NCBI GenBank assembly: GCA_026390855.1
Contig: JAPLFE010000129.1
Location: 1 to 40,621, forward strand
Origin: Chlorobiales bacterium
GTDB lineage: Bacteria; Bacteroidota; Chlorobiia; Chlorobiales; Chlorobiaceae
Reading direction: 5' to 3'
Length of the DNA: 40,621 nucleotides
Made by a program: the position numbers and the translations under genes. Positions within the stretch are counted from its first letter, which is position 1; every line of letters begins with the position of its first letter. Below the pieces are notes generated by a model, which had not been told where the DNA came from, ran no database searches, and was given only the letters and a program-made list of their open reading frames with translations. Of the stretch, positions 24,380 to 34,234 are shown piece after piece.

Positions 24380-24631
24380 ATGAAGATTTTTTCTGATTTG
24401 GATACGAAGAAGAGGTTTATGAAAACCGGTCTTCCACTTATGGTTGGCATAGCATGGGCACCGATCATCTGGATGGTGTTTATGGCTTCTCTTGGGCCAG
24501 TGCTGTTTAAAATTACTGGCTCCTGGCTAATCACACAAGGGGGAATTGTGCTTTTAGTATTGCTCGCTACTTATTTTTTATTAAAGGTTTTTCATCGTAT
24601 TGGTGATAAATTTTATAGTAAAGATGAATAA
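24380..24631 (+). CDS. Small two-helix membrane protein, unknown
   Basis: An 83-aa product from the ATG at 24380 has two hydrophobic segments (about 16-38 and 47-67) and a charged C-terminus (FHRIGDKFYSKDE). I recognise no family. It lies seven bases after the TPR gene on the same strand and 214 bases before nuoA, so it likely ends the hemH-TPR transcription unit. Confidence 0.65.
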   Translation: MKIFSDLDTKKRFMKTGLPLMVGIAWAPIIWMVFMASLGPVLFKITGSWLITQGGIVLLVLLATYFLLKVFHRIGDKFYSKDE

Positions 24632-24758
24632 ATAGTTAAAATAATTCTACCGTCGTTGAAATTTTCAAAATTTTACAAGGAACACTCGTTAATTTCAGGA
24701 AATATTGAAGCGTGTCATAAAAAGCCAGTTTTTTTCTGTGTCTCAACGGATTTTTTTT

Positions 24759-24766
24759 TATATTTG
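24759..24766 (+). promoter_or_regulatory. Candidate -7 promoter element of the nuo operon
   Basis: TATATTTG matches TAnnTTTG, the -7 element used by the primary sigma factor in Bacteroidota and possibly their Chlorobiota relatives. It sits 80 bases before nuoA in the only sizeable gap ahead of the operon. No clear -33 TTG at ideal spacing stands out from the surrounding T-tracts, so this is tentative. Confidence 0.3.
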
Positions 24767-24845
24767 CGCACCTGAATAAAAGATCGTTTCAGGAACTGAA
24801 AATTTTATTTATTGTCAGACAGGGAATAACTCAAATTGGCATTAC

Positions 24846-25277
24846 ATGGATCAGACGCTGAGTAATTTTGGCAATGTTTTTGCTTTCCTTGCCCTCGGTA
24901 TTGTCTTCGTTGCCGGAGGTTACCTGACAGCCCGCCTTTTGCGTCCCAGCAGACCTAACCCTGCAAAAAACTCAACTTACGAATGCGGCGAAGAAGCTGT
25001 AGGCAGTGCTTGGGTTAAGTTCAATATCAGGTTTTATGTCGTCGCCCTTATATTTATTATTTTTGATGTTGAGGTTGTTTTTCTTTATCCCTGGGCAACA
25101 GTATTCAAACATCTTGGAGTATTTGCTCTGGTAGAGGCTCTCATTTTTGCAGGTATTCTCGTGCTTGGTCTTGCTTATGCATGGGTAAAAGGGGATTTGG
25201 ATTGGGTAAGGCCTACTCCGAATATTCCGAAAATGCCTGAGATGCCGTCAGAAACATCTTCATCTCAAAGGGCTTAA
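24846..25277 (+). CDS. nuoA: Complex I subunit NuoA
   Basis: This 143-aa membrane subunit has three transmembrane helices (about 10-30, 60-82, 88-110). The conserved stretches [20 protein letters not shown], containing the loop cysteine, and [15 protein letters not shown] identify NuoA/NdhC; the loop lies at the quinone chamber. It is the first gene of an eleven-gene run, with 28 bases to nuoB. The C-terminal extension after residue 120 is rich in Pro, Glu and Ser and is not part of the core fold. Confidence 0.97.
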   Translation: MDQTLSNFGNVFAFLALGIVFVAGGYLTARLLRPSRPNPAKNSTYECGEEAVGSAWVKFNIRFYVVALIFIIFDVEVVFLYPWATVFKHLGVFALVEALIFAGILVLGLAYAWVKGDLDWVRPTPNIPKMPEMPSETSSSQRA

Positions 25278-25305
25278 ATACTATTCACCATATTTATTAG
25301 ACGTT

Positions 25306-25875
25306 ATGGGTTTACTTGATGCCGGGATAACAAAGCATAATGTGCTGGTAACTTCGGTGGACAATGTTTTGAACTGGGCTCGTTTATCATCGCTCTGGCC
25401 AATGGGTTTCGGTCTTGCCTGCTGTGCAATCGAAATGATGGCTACTAATGCTTCTAATTACGATCTCGAACGTTTCGGTATTTTCCCCCGATCTTCTCCT
25501 CGTCAGTCTGATCTTATGATTGTAGCTGGTACCGTTACCATGAAAATGGCTGAACGGGTTGTGCGTCTTTATGAGCAGATGCCAGAACCTCGCTATGTTC
25601 TTTCTATGGGAAGTTGCTCAAACTGTGGAGGCCCTTACTGGGAGCATGGTTACCATGTACTCAAGGGTGTTGATCGTATTATTCCGGTTGATGTATATGT
25701 GCCGGGTTGTCCTCCGAGACCTGAGTCGCTGATTGGTGGTCTCATGAAGATTCAGGAATTGATTCGTATGGAGCAGATCGGTGTGTCAAGGGCGGATGCA
25801 TTGAAAAAGCTTGCAGAAAAAAGCGTTGATCCTCAGTTTGTTATTGAGCTGGAGCGTAAGGCTGCTGGCGCATAA
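25306..25875 (+). CDS. nuoB: Complex I subunit NuoB (N2 cluster)
   Basis: This 189-aa peripheral subunit binds the terminal [4Fe-4S] cluster N2 that reduces quinone. All four ligands are visible: the tandem Cys39-Cys40 in [10 protein letters not shown], Cys104 in [11 protein letters not shown] and Cys135 in VPGCPPRPE. The length is typical. It is followed after 24 bases by nuoC. Confidence 0.98.
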   Translation: MGLLDAGITKHNVLVTSVDNVLNWARLSSLWPMGFGLACCAIEMMATNASNYDLERFGIFPRSSPRQSDLMIVAGTVTMKMAERVVRLYEQMPEPRYVLSMGSCSNCGGPYWEHGYHVLKGVDRIIPVDVYVPGCPPRPESLIGGLMKIQELIRMEQIGVSRADALKKLAEKSVDPQFVIELERKAAGA

Positions 25876-25899
25876 TTAAATAAACAGGCATACTTTCAG

Positions 25900-26418
25900 A
25901 TGGAAGAAGGAAAGGTTTTATCGCAGTCCGTACAGCAGAGTGCTGCAGCATATGCGATTATACATGATAAATTCGGTGAGGCCGTTTCGGCTTTCGATGC
26001 GAACGAAACAATGCCATTTTTCGAAGTTCTCAACACATCAATCTGGACTGAGATTGCGCTCTTTATGCGCGATAATCCAAAGCTTCAGTTCAATTATATG
26101 GCATGTCTTTCAGGTGTTGATTATCAAGCTGAAGAGAAGGTTGGAATTGTGTGCAATTTCGAGTCACTTGGTATTTTTAATCATAAGCTGGCCGTGAAGG
26201 TGAAGTGTGCTCGCAATGGTGGATCGATTCCCAGTGTCGCCTGTGTATGGCATACGGCGAATTGGCATGAACGGGAGGCTTATGATATGTTTGGCATGTC
26301 TTTCACTGGTCATCCCGATTTTAAAAGAATTCTTTGTCCTGACGACTGGGAAGGTTATCCGCTCCTGAAGGACTATAAAGTGCAAGAGACCTATCACGGT
26401 ATCAAGGTGCCCTACTAA
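25900..26418 (+). CDS. nuoC: Complex I subunit NuoC (30 kDa)
   Basis: This 172-aa peripheral-arm subunit is recognised from [21 protein letters not shown] and the following [22 protein letters not shown], the classic 30-kDa subunit signature. NuoC and NuoD are separate genes here, unlike the NuoCD fusion of enterobacteria. The subunit has no cofactor and helps dock NuoD and NuoI. Confidence 0.97.
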   Translation: MEEGKVLSQSVQQSAAAYAIIHDKFGEAVSAFDANETMPFFEVLNTSIWTEIALFMRDNPKLQFNYMACLSGVDYQAEEKVGIVCNFESLGIFNHKLAVKVKCARNGGSIPSVACVWHTANWHEREAYDMFGMSFTGHPDFKRILCPDDWEGYPLLKDYKVQETYHGIKVPY

Positions 26419-26449
26419 CAGTGTTTTAAATAGTCAAAGCAGCTCAAGT

Positions 26450-27652
26450 ATGCAGGAATTAGATATAGCGGGAATGGGTTCAGTCAGGGTTACCCGAAAA
26501 AGTGACAACGTTGTTGTTCTTGAAAAGGACCTTATGACTGAGCAGATGGTTCTCGCCATGGGCCCTCAGCATCCTTCAACCCATGGTGTTCTCAAGCTGG
26601 AATGTCTTACCGATGGTGAGGTGATTACTGAGGCGGTGCCTTTTCTCGGGTACCTGCACCGGTGTTTTGAAAAGTGTTGCGAAAACGTTGATTATCCGGG
26701 TATTGTGCCTTATACCGATCGCCTTGATTATCTGGCTGGTATGAACAATGAATTTGCATACGCCATAGCTGTTGAGAAACTCCTTGATATTGAAATACCC
26801 CGCCGTGTTGAGTTTATCAGGGTTATGGTTGCCGAGCTGAACAGGATTGCTTCACACCTTGTGGCGATAGGTACCTACGGAATTGATCTTGGTGCTTTTA
26901 CTCCCTTTCTTTTTTGTTTCCGTGATCGTGAGCATATTCTTGCGTTGCTTGAATGGGCATCAGGAGCCCGAATGCTCTATAATTATATATGGGTAGGTGG
27001 TCTTGCCTATGATATCCCTTCTGATTTCAATAAGAGAGTCAAGGAATTCGTTGATTATTTCAGGCCGAAAACCGTTGAGCTTTACAAGCTTCTCACAGAA
27101 AATGAGATTTTTGTAAAACGCACAATTGGAATAGGCATTATGCCTGCAGATGTCGCTATTAATTACGGCTGGTCAGGGCCAATGCTCCGTGGATCAGGAG
27201 TAAAGTGGGATTTGAGAAGGAATGATCCTTATTCCATTTATCCTGAGCTTGATTTTGAAGTGCCAGTTCCGGATGGTAAAGATTCTGAAGTCGGTGATTG
27301 CCTTTCACGCCATCTTGTTCGTGTGCTTGAAATGGAAGAGAGTCTGAAGATTATAGAGCAGTGTATCGATAAGATGCCTGGTACTGAAGGATTCAACCCG
27401 AGGTCTGCTGTTCCAAAGCGTGTTCGTCCAAAAGCAGGTGAGGTTTACGCTCGTGCGGAGAATCCTCGTGGTGAGCTTGGTTTTTATATTCAGAGTGATG
27501 GAAAATCGACAAAACCTCTTCGCTGTAAGGCTCGTTCGTCCTGTTTTGTCAATCTTTCAGCAATGAAAGACCTTTCAAAAGGTCAGTTGCTTCCTGATCT
27601 TGTTGCCATAATCGGCAGCATTGATATTGTTCTTGGGGAGGTTGACAGATGA
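26450..27652 (+). CDS. nuoD: Complex I subunit NuoD (49 kDa, quinone site)
   Basis: The 400-aa protein forms the quinone-binding pocket together with NuoB. The signature [14 protein letters not shown] lies near residues 38-51, followed by YLHRCFEK and the N-terminal Tyr/His pair that contacts the quinone head. The internal [20 protein letters not shown] and the C-terminal DIVLGEVDR are complete. It is homologous to [NiFe]-hydrogenase large subunits but lacks the metal cysteines. About 28 residues precede the region where most family members begin, so an internal start at the MTEQM methionine is possible. Its stop overlaps the nuoH start in ATGA. Confidence 0.97.
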   Translation: MQELDIAGMGSVRVTRKSDNVVVLEKDLMTEQMVLAMGPQHPSTHGVLKLECLTDGEVITEAVPFLGYLHRCFEKCCENVDYPGIVPYTDRLDYLAGMNNEFAYAIAVEKLLDIEIPRRVEFIRVMVAELNRIASHLVAIGTYGIDLGAFTPFLFCFRDREHILALLEWASGARMLYNYIWVGGLAYDIPSDFNKRVKEFVDYFRPKTVELYKLLTENEIFVKRTIGIGIMPADVAINYGWSGPMLRGSGVKWDLRRNDPYSIYPELDFEVPVPDGKDSEVGDCLSRHLVRVLEMEESLKIIEQCIDKMPGTEGFNPRSAVPKRVRPKAGEVYARAENPRGELGFYIQSDGKSTKPLRCKARSSCFVNLSAMKDLSKGQLLPDLVAIIGSIDIVLGEVDR

Positions 27653-28767
27653 TTTTAACACCTTTGTCGCACATTAGCATGCCTTTACTTATGGGGAACA
27701 ATCTCAATGCCTGGTCGGAAGCGCTTGTCGGGTTCAATTTATTCGGCTTACCATTAGGTCTGGTTATTCTTGCTGCTATACCACTGGTATTTATTGCACT
27801 CTACTCTCTTACTTATGGAGTTTACGGTGAACGGAAGATTTCAGCTTTCATGCAGGATCGACTTGGTCCTATGGAAGTTGGTAAATGGGGGATATTGCAG
27901 ACGATTGCTGATATTCTGAAACTTCTGCAGAAAGAGGATATCGTTCCTACATCGGCAGATAAATTCCTTTTTGTAGTTGGCCCTGGTATACTGTTTGTAG
28001 GATCCTTTCTTGCTTATGCAGTGCTGCCTTTCAGTTCTGCTTTTATTGGAGCGAGTCTGAATGTCGGTCTTTTTTTTGCTATCGGTATTGTGGCTATAGA
28101 AGTTGTAGGTATTCTTGCTGCTGGGTGGGGTTCAAACAATAAATGGTCGCTCTACGGTGCAGTGAGGAGCGTTGCTCAGATTGTCAGCTATGAAATTCCT
28201 GCTGCTATTGCTCTTCTTTGCGGTGCCATGATGGCTGGAACGCTTGATATGCAGAAAATTACTCTTCTGCAATCCGGTTCTTATGGATTTGCTCACTTTT
28301 TTCTTTTTCAATCCCCGATCGCCTGGCTTCCATTCCTCATTTACTTTATTGCTTCGCTTGCAGAAGTAAATCGAGCACCATTCGATATTCCTGAAGCTGA
28401 ATCCGAGCTTGTGGCAGGATATTTTACAGAATACTCGGGAATGAAGTTCGCAGTTATATTCCTTGCTGAATATGGAAGCATGTTTATGGTTTCCGCCATT
28501 ATCTCCATAGTGTTTCTTGGAGGCTGGAACTCGCCGCTTCCCAATATTGGATCGTTTGCCTTGAATGACTGGACAAACGGCCCTGTCTGGGGTGTGTTCT
28601 GGATTATCATGAAAGGCTTCTTCTTTATTTTTGTACAGATGTGGCTGCGCTGGACGCTTCCCCGTTTAAGGGTAGACCAGCTGATGTACCTATGCTGGAA
28701 AGTTTTGACCCCGTTTGCCTTTGTCAGCTTTGTGCTGACGGCTATCTGGGTAATATTTGTCCCTTAA
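27649..28767 (+). CDS. nuoH: Complex I subunit NuoH
   Basis: This 372-aa membrane subunit with eight or nine helices links the quinone site to the proton-pumping arm. Conserved pieces include [25 protein letters not shown], the acidic loop [26 protein letters not shown] and the C-terminal [14 protein letters not shown]. It overlaps the nuoD stop by four bases, indicating translational coupling. Confidence 0.97.
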   Translation: MILTPLSHISMPLLMGNNLNAWSEALVGFNLFGLPLGLVILAAIPLVFIALYSLTYGVYGERKISAFMQDRLGPMEVGKWGILQTIADILKLLQKEDIVPTSADKFLFVVGPGILFVGSFLAYAVLPFSSAFIGASLNVGLFFAIGIVAIEVVGILAAGWGSNNKWSLYGAVRSVAQIVSYEIPAAIALLCGAMMAGTLDMQKITLLQSGSYGFAHFFLFQSPIAWLPFLIYFIASLAEVNRAPFDIPEAESELVAGYFTEYSGMKFAVIFLAEYGSMFMVSAIISIVFLGGWNSPLPNIGSFALNDWTNGPVWGVFWIIMKGFFFIFVQMWLRWTLPRLRVDQLMYLCWKVLTPFAFVSFVLTAIWVIFVP

Positions 28768-28810
28768 GAGAGTTCAACAGTCAATGCTGGAAAGAAATGA
28801 TGTATAGATT

Positions 28811-29326
28811 ATGAGTGAGTATTTCAGGAATATAAAAACCGGGGCTGTTACTGTTGCCACCGGCTTGGGAATCACCCTGAAGCATTTTTTCAATGCACTC
28901 AATCGCAAGGGCGATGCGGGTGTTGATGATGTCGATTATTTCCGTCAGGTGGATGGACTTGTTACGCTCCAGTACCCACGGGAGGTTATTCCTACGCCGA
29001 AAATCGGTCGCTATCGTCTCTATAACAATATTGAGGATTGTATCGGCTGTGGCCAGTGTGAAAGAGCATGTCCGGTATCGTGCATAACTATTGAGACCAT
29101 CAAGGTCGCACCTGATGATTTAGTGGTCTGCGGTAAGACATCAGATGGGCAGCAGAAAAAATTCTGGATTCCTGTTTTTGATATTGATGTGGCAAAATGC
29201 ATGACTTGCGGAATCTGTACGACAGTCTGTCCGACGGAATGCCTGGTGCGCAGGCCGAAAAGGAAAGAAAAGCTGCGGAGACACAGCAGGCAGCTAAAAA
29301 AGACGGAGAATAAGCGAAACTCTTAA
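28811..29326 (+). CDS. nuoI: Complex I subunit NuoI (two [4Fe-4S] clusters)
   Basis: This 171-aa ferredoxin-like subunit carries clusters N6a and N6b. The first site is C77-x2-C80-x2-C83-x3-C87 in DCIGCGQCERACPVSC, the second C130-x2-C133-x2-C136-x3-C140 in KCMTCGICTTVCPTEC. An inter-cluster segment (about 92-128) is longer than in enterobacteria. Because NuoE, NuoF and NuoG are missing, NuoI is probably the point where an external reductant such as ferredoxin delivers electrons. The C-terminus is strongly basic (RRPKRKEKLRRHSRQLKK). Confidence 0.97.
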   Translation: MSEYFRNIKTGAVTVATGLGITLKHFFNALNRKGDAGVDDVDYFRQVDGLVTLQYPREVIPTPKIGRYRLYNNIEDCIGCGQCERACPVSCITIETIKVAPDDLVVCGKTSDGQQKKFWIPVFDIDVAKCMTCGICTTVCPTECLVRRPKRKEKLRRHSRQLKKTENKRNS

Positions 29327-29341
29327 TGCGCTATAATTACT

Positions 29342-29863
29342 ATGAGTAATCTAACATATACGGTCATTTTCTATATCTTTGCGGCGATTACCGTCTTTTC
29401 TGCCGCATTTGTCGTGTTTTCACGGAATGTTATTTATTCCGCATTTTCTCTGCTCTTTACTTTTTTTGGTGTTGCGGCTCTCTATGTTTTTTTGAGTGCT
29501 GATTTCATTGCAGTTACACAGGTTGTGGTTTATGTGGGCGGTATTCTTGTCCTGCTGCTTTTCGGTGTTATGTTTACTAAAGGAATCATGAATACCGAAC
29601 TGAAAAGTGATGTTCTGCATATCGTACCAGGAACCTTTATTCTTGCAGGTATCATCGGGGCTCTCCTCTATACTTTTTATACAACACATGGATGGATGCC
29701 TTCAGCGACACAACTTCATGGCAGTATAGTTGAGCGGATTGGCTTTGAAACCATGTCACACTATGTGCTTCCTTTTGAAATGGTTTCCATTTTGCTGCTT
29801 GCAGCACTTATCGGAGCTGCATTTCTTGCACGCTTTGACAAGCCTGACAATAATAAATCATAA
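29342..29863 (+). CDS. nuoJ: Complex I subunit NuoJ
   Basis: This 173-aa membrane subunit has five helices. SRNVIYSAFSLLFTFFGVAALYV and VTQVVVYVGGILVLLLFGVM, with the conserved helix-3 pi-bulge Tyr-Val-Gly-Gly region, are diagnostic of NuoJ/ND6. It lies between nuoI (15 bases) and nuoK (12 bases). Confidence 0.96.
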   Translation: MSNLTYTVIFYIFAAITVFSAAFVVFSRNVIYSAFSLLFTFFGVAALYVFLSADFIAVTQVVVYVGGILVLLLFGVMFTKGIMNTELKSDVLHIVPGTFILAGIIGALLYTFYTTHGWMPSATQLHGSIVERIGFETMSHYVLPFEMVSILLLAALIGAAFLARFDKPDNNKS

Positions 29864-29875
29864 GTTTATCACAAT

Positions 29876-30193
29876 ATGGAACATTTGATACCTATAGGTC
29901 TCAATCATTATTTGACTATATCGGCCTTTCTTTTAGGTTTTGGGCTGTTTGCGGTCATGACAAGGAAAAATGCCATTGTCGTTCTGATGGGGGTTGAACT
30001 TATACTTAATGCAGCAAACATCAATTTCCTTGCATTTTCGAAGTATAACGGAGGAATGGGAGGGGTAATGTTCAGTCTTTTCGTCATCGTTATTGCTGCT
30101 GCTGAAGCAGCTATAGCACTAGCTATCGTGATCAATATTTTCAAAATTTTCAAGAGTGTCGATGTATCGAGTATAGATACGATGAAAGAGTAA
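29876..30193 (+). CDS. nuoK: Complex I subunit NuoK
   Basis: This 105-aa subunit has three transmembrane helices. The conserved membrane glutamates are visible in VVLMGVELILNAANINFLAF (about residues 35-54) and AAAEAAIALAIVINIF (about 75-90); both are needed for proton translocation in the family. Length is standard. Confidence 0.97.
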   Translation: MEHLIPIGLNHYLTISAFLLGFGLFAVMTRKNAIVVLMGVELILNAANINFLAFSKYNGGMGGVMFSLFVIVIAAAEAAIALAIVINIFKIFKSVDVSSIDTMKE

Positions 30194-30251
30194 CCAGGCG
30201 TAGAGACGCATTTTTAGTTTTTAATTTTTCCGTGTAACCATTACAAAGAAC

Positions 30252-32513
30252 ATGCACAGTTTAATTCAGTTATCAATAGTCGTACTGCTGTTGCCGCTGC
30301 TCTCTTTTGTCATTCTTATCTTTTTTAATCGCAGACTTCCGCGCCGAGGCGATTTTATCGGGGTTGGAATACTTGGTACAGCATTTGCAATATCTGCCTA
30401 TATTTTCTGGTCGGTTATTGTGCAGACTTATGATCCGGCGTTCAGGATCGCATGGGATTTTACCTGGATTGATTTAGGTAATGTTCCCGGAGTTGGTCCT
30501 CTGAAGATCAAGATGGGTGTCGTTATCGACAACCTTACGGCAATCATGCTGGCAATGGTTACTCTGATAAGCCTGCTTGTTCACCTCTACTCCACCGGGT
30601 ATATGGCTGGAGACAAAAATTATGGAAGGTATTTTGCTTTTCTGGGAATATTCACTTTCTCCATGCTTGGCATTGTTCTTTCAGATAACCTGTTCTCTAT
30701 CTATATATTCTGGGAGCTTGTCGGACTTTCATCATACCTGCTTATCGGGTTCTTTTTTGAAAAGCAGAGTGCCGCTGATGCTCAGAAGAAAGCGTTTCTT
30801 GCCAATCGTGTGGGTGATATTGGCATGTGGCTTGGTATTTTAATTCTCTATTCTCAGTTTCATACCTTCAGCTTTGAGCAGATATACGCCAACCTCGCGG
30901 CAGGGAAGTTTACTTTGTCGAATGCATGGTTGACTGCTGCAGGTATCCTTTTGTTTATGGGATGCGTTGGCAAATCAGCTCAGTTCCCATTACATATATG
31001 GTTACCGGATGCAATGGAAGGCCCGACACCGGTTTCGGCCCTTATCCACGCGGCTACCATGGTCGCAGCAGGTGTCTATTTTGTTGCCCGTATTTTTGTA
31101 GTGCTGACACCTGATGCGCTTCATGTGATTGCCTTTATTGGTGCATTCACGGCCTTCATGGCAGCTACAATCGCCATTACACAGAATGATATAAAAAGGG
31201 TTCTGGCATACTCCACCGTGTCGCAGCTGGGATACATGGTTCTCGGTCTTGGTGTTGGCGCCTACTCTGCCGCGCTTTTCCATCTTGTTACTCATGCTTT
31301 TTTTAAGGCATGCCTTTTCCTTGGTTCTGGCGCTATCATCCATGCCATGCATCATGAGCAGGACATGCGCTGGATGGGTGGTTTGCGTAAGCATATGCCA
31401 TGGACCTTTGCAACCTTTACTCTTGCAACGCTCGCTTTGGCCGGGTTGCCTCTTACCAGTGGTTTTATGAGTAAAGACGCCATTCTTGCTGGAGCTATTG
31501 GATTTGCTCAGGTTGAAGGAGGCGGGGTTTACTATCTTATTCCTGTTCTGGGATTCTTTTCTGCCATGCTCACTGCTTTTTATATGGGCCGTCAGATCTG
31601 GCTGGTATTTTTTGGTGAAAGTCGTACGCATTTGAAACCTGTTGATAATCACCATAGCGATCATCATGCTCATGGTGCTGCTGACGAGCAACACGGTGTT
31701 CATGAGGTTCATGAAGTGTCATGGAATATGAGAGCTCCTCTTGTTATTCTTGCAGTTCTCTCCGTCTTTATTGTCTATTCCCCAAATCCACTCGATGGGG
31801 CTGAAGGGTGGTTCATGAAGATGATCAAAACACCGGCTACTGTTGTTGGCCCTGCTAACCACAATAGTAGCGGTGCACTCATCCAAGCATCATCTGCCCC
31901 ACTTATGGCAGAGGCTCAGCCTGCAGCAGGAGCTCATAGCGCTACAGATTCACCAGCTGAATCTGCTGGTGAGCATGCTTCTGTGAAGGGCGGTGAGCAT
32001 ACATTCGCCGATCCACGTCAGGCTGAAATTGCTCATGCTTCACATGGCGCACACTTTACTGCGATCTATATATCAAGCATTATGGTAGTGCTTGGTATCA
32101 GCATGGCTTTTGTGGTCTATGTCTTTAAAATCATCGATCCTGAAAAGACTGCACAGGCCATCAGACCACTTTATCTCTTTTCACTCAACAAGTGGTACTG
32201 GGATGAAATTTACCAGGCAACTTTTATAAAGGGCTCCATTGTCATTTCGAAAATACTTTCGTGGTTTGACACTAATGTTGTTGACGGTATTGTTAACGGT
32301 GTCGCACTTGTTGTAAAGAAATTCGCTTTTGCCAATAACAGTTTCGATAAATATGTGGTTGATGGCTTGGTAAACTTTACAGCATTCTCTGTCAATACGA
32401 CAGGTGCTGTTTTGAGGAAGCTGCAGACTGGCAAGGTTCAGACATATGTTGTTATGCTGCTTCTTGCTGTCTTCGGTTATTTTGTTTTTTATTTTACACG
32501 ACTGATCTATTAA
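30252..32513 (+). CDS. nuoL: Complex I antiporter-like subunit NuoL, with histidine-rich insertions
   Basis: This 753-aa subunit is one of the three Mrp-antiporter-like proton channels and carries the long lateral helix at its C-terminus. Core landmarks include YIFWELVGLSSYLLIGFFFE with the key Glu, QFPLHIWLPDAMEGPTPVSA, SALIHAATMVAAGVY, AYSTVSQLGYM and SGFMSKDAI. The protein is longer than most NuoL (about 610-660 aa) because of two polar insertions: a His-rich loop at about residues 463-495 (VDNHHSDHHAHG, then HEVHEVS) and an Ala/Ser/His-rich stretch at about 540-602. These lie between membrane segments. Their role is unknown; metal or proton buffering is possible. Confidence 0.97.
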   Translation: MHSLIQLSIVVLLLPLLSFVILIFFNRRLPRRGDFIGVGILGTAFAISAYIFWSVIVQTYDPAFRIAWDFTWIDLGNVPGVGPLKIKMGVVIDNLTAIMLAMVTLISLLVHLYSTGYMAGDKNYGRYFAFLGIFTFSMLGIVLSDNLFSIYIFWELVGLSSYLLIGFFFEKQSAADAQKKAFLANRVGDIGMWLGILILYSQFHTFSFEQIYANLAAGKFTLSNAWLTAAGILLFMGCVGKSAQFPLHIWLPDAMEGPTPVSALIHAATMVAAGVYFVARIFVVLTPDALHVIAFIGAFTAFMAATIAITQNDIKRVLAYSTVSQLGYMVLGLGVGAYSAALFHLVTHAFFKACLFLGSGAIIHAMHHEQDMRWMGGLRKHMPWTFATFTLATLALAGLPLTSGFMSKDAILAGAIGFAQVEGGGVYYLIPVLGFFSAMLTAFYMGRQIWLVFFGESRTHLKPVDNHHSDHHAHGAADEQHGVHEVHEVSWNMRAPLVILAVLSVFIVYSPNPLDGAEGWFMKMIKTPATVVGPANHNSSGALIQASSAPLMAEAQPAAGAHSATDSPAESAGEHASVKGGEHTFADPRQAEIAHASHGAHFTAIYISSIMVVLGISMAFVVYVFKIIDPEKTAQAIRPLYLFSLNKWYWDEIYQATFIKGSIVISKILSWFDTNVVDGIVNGVALVVKKFAFANNSFDKYVVDGLVNFTAFSVNTTGAVLRKLQTGKVQTYVVMLLLAVFGYFVFYFTRLIY

Positions 32514-32554
32514 GAGGGATTTACTTTTAATCTGAAAACTTACAGATACGGAAC

Positions 32555-34183
32555 ATGCTGAGTTTAATTGTTTTTCTGCCTATTATTGCCGGTCTGGTTA
32601 TTCTTGCCGTGCCTTCATCGCAAAAGCAGATAATCAGAATTGTTTCATTGCTTGCGGCTCTTGCCCAGGGAGTGCTGGCAGTTCTGATCTGGCGAGGTTA
32701 TGACCCCTCACTGCCCGGAATAACTGCAGGACCAGGAGGGAGTCCTCTTGGATCGTTTCAGTTTGTTGAGAAGATTCCCTGGATCAGTCTCCAACTCGGC
32801 GGGTTCGGTTCACTGAACATTGAGTATTTCCTTGGTGTTGACGGAATTTCGGTCACCATGGTGATTCTGACCGCTCTTGTATCAGCAATAGGCGTTCTTT
32901 CAAGCTGGACAATACAGAAACAGGTTAAAGGATATTTTATCCTTTATAACCTGCTTGCTACGGCTATGATGGGTTGTTTTGTAGCGCTTGATTTTTTCCT
33001 TTTCTATGTATTCTGGGAGCTTATGTTGCTTCCTATGTACTTCCTCATTGGTATCTGGGGAGGTCCGAACCGCGAATATGCAGCAATCAAGTTTTTCCTT
33101 TACACCTTGTTTGGTTCTGTGTTCATGCTGCTTGTTATGATCGGCCTTTACTTCAGTGTTATCGATCCTGTTACTGGCAATCATACCTTCAGTCTCGTTG
33201 CCATGGCAAACCAGGCAAACTATATCAAGGGCGCTATTCTTGGTCCTGATAACGTGATGTGGCGTTACGTTGCCTTTAGTGTTCTGTTTGTAGGATTTGC
33301 CATCAAAGTACCAATGTTCCCGTTCCATACATGGCTTCCTGATGCTCACGTTGAAGCACCGACTCCTATTTCGGTTATTCTTGCCGGCGTACTTCTGAAG
33401 CTTGGTACCTATGGCATGATGCGTATCAACTTCCCGCTTTTCCCTGAAGTTTTCCATGCCTCGTTGTACGTGATCGGCATTTTTGGTGCTATCAATATTA
33501 TCTATGGAGCTTTCTGTGCATTAGCGCAGCAGGATCTTAAAAAGATGGTTGCCTACTCTTCGATCAGTCACATGGGTTATGTACTGCTTGGTCTTGCTGC
33601 AGGAAACAGTGAGGGAATGGTTGGAGCTCTCTACCAGATGTTCAACCATGGTACAATTACAGCTATGCTTTTCCTTCTTGTAGGTGTGATCTATGATCGT
33701 GCTCATACGCGTCAGATTGACAAGTTCGGTGGTCTTGCTTCATACATGCCGGTCTATGCAGCTTTTGTGACTGTAGCTTGGTTTGCTTCGCTTGGACTGC
33801 CTGGCCTGAGTGGGTTTATTTCTGAAGCACTTGTCTTTGTTGGTGCATTCAGTTCGGTGACAACGCGATATATCGCTATGGTTTCGGTACTCGGCATTGT
33901 TTTTGGTGCAGCATATCTACTCTGGTCGCTTCAGAGGATGTTCCTTGGACAGAGAAAACCTGATGCAGCTTATGACCTTGTTGTTGGTGATGACGGCCAT
34001 GAACATATTCATTTCCATGACTGGAAAGGAAAAATTGACCTTGATGGTCGCGAGCTCGTGATGCTTGTACCGCTTGTTGTGATCACTATTTTCCTCGGCA
34101 TCTATCCTATGCCTGTGCTGGGTATGCTGACAACAAGTATTAATAAGCTTGTTCAAGTGCTTTCGCCCCTTGCGATGAGGTAG
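32555..34183 (+). CDS. nuoM: Complex I antiporter-like subunit NuoM
   Basis: This 542-aa proton-pumping subunit has about fourteen helices. The helix-5 Glu is in FYVFWELMLLPMYFLIGIWGG, the helix-7 Lys region in IKVPMFPFHTWLPDAHVEAPTP, and AYSSISHMGYV and GLPGLSGFISEAL follow. A polar loop near residues 478-495 is His-rich (GDDGHEHIHFHDWKGK), echoing the insertion in NuoL. It is followed after 51 bases by nuoN. Confidence 0.97.
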   Translation: MLSLIVFLPIIAGLVILAVPSSQKQIIRIVSLLAALAQGVLAVLIWRGYDPSLPGITAGPGGSPLGSFQFVEKIPWISLQLGGFGSLNIEYFLGVDGISVTMVILTALVSAIGVLSSWTIQKQVKGYFILYNLLATAMMGCFVALDFFLFYVFWELMLLPMYFLIGIWGGPNREYAAIKFFLYTLFGSVFMLLVMIGLYFSVIDPVTGNHTFSLVAMANQANYIKGAILGPDNVMWRYVAFSVLFVGFAIKVPMFPFHTWLPDAHVEAPTPISVILAGVLLKLGTYGMMRINFPLFPEVFHASLYVIGIFGAINIIYGAFCALAQQDLKKMVAYSSISHMGYVLLGLAAGNSEGMVGALYQMFNHGTITAMLFLLVGVIYDRAHTRQIDKFGGLASYMPVYAAFVTVAWFASLGLPGLSGFISEALVFVGAFSSVTTRYIAMVSVLGIVFGAAYLLWSLQRMFLGQRKPDAAYDLVVGDDGHEHIHFHDWKGKIDLDGRELVMLVPLVVITIFLGIYPMPVLGMLTTSINKLVQVLSPLAMR

Positions 34184-34234
34184 ATGTAATTTATTTGGTT
34201 TGTGAATGAGGTAAAAGAATAAACGAAGAGAATT

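Noticed and set aside
31002-31712. Minus-strand ORF of 236 codons inside nuoL
   Set aside because: It is the antisense shadow of a strongly conserved membrane protein; composition is Met/Thr/Lys-rich without domain signals.
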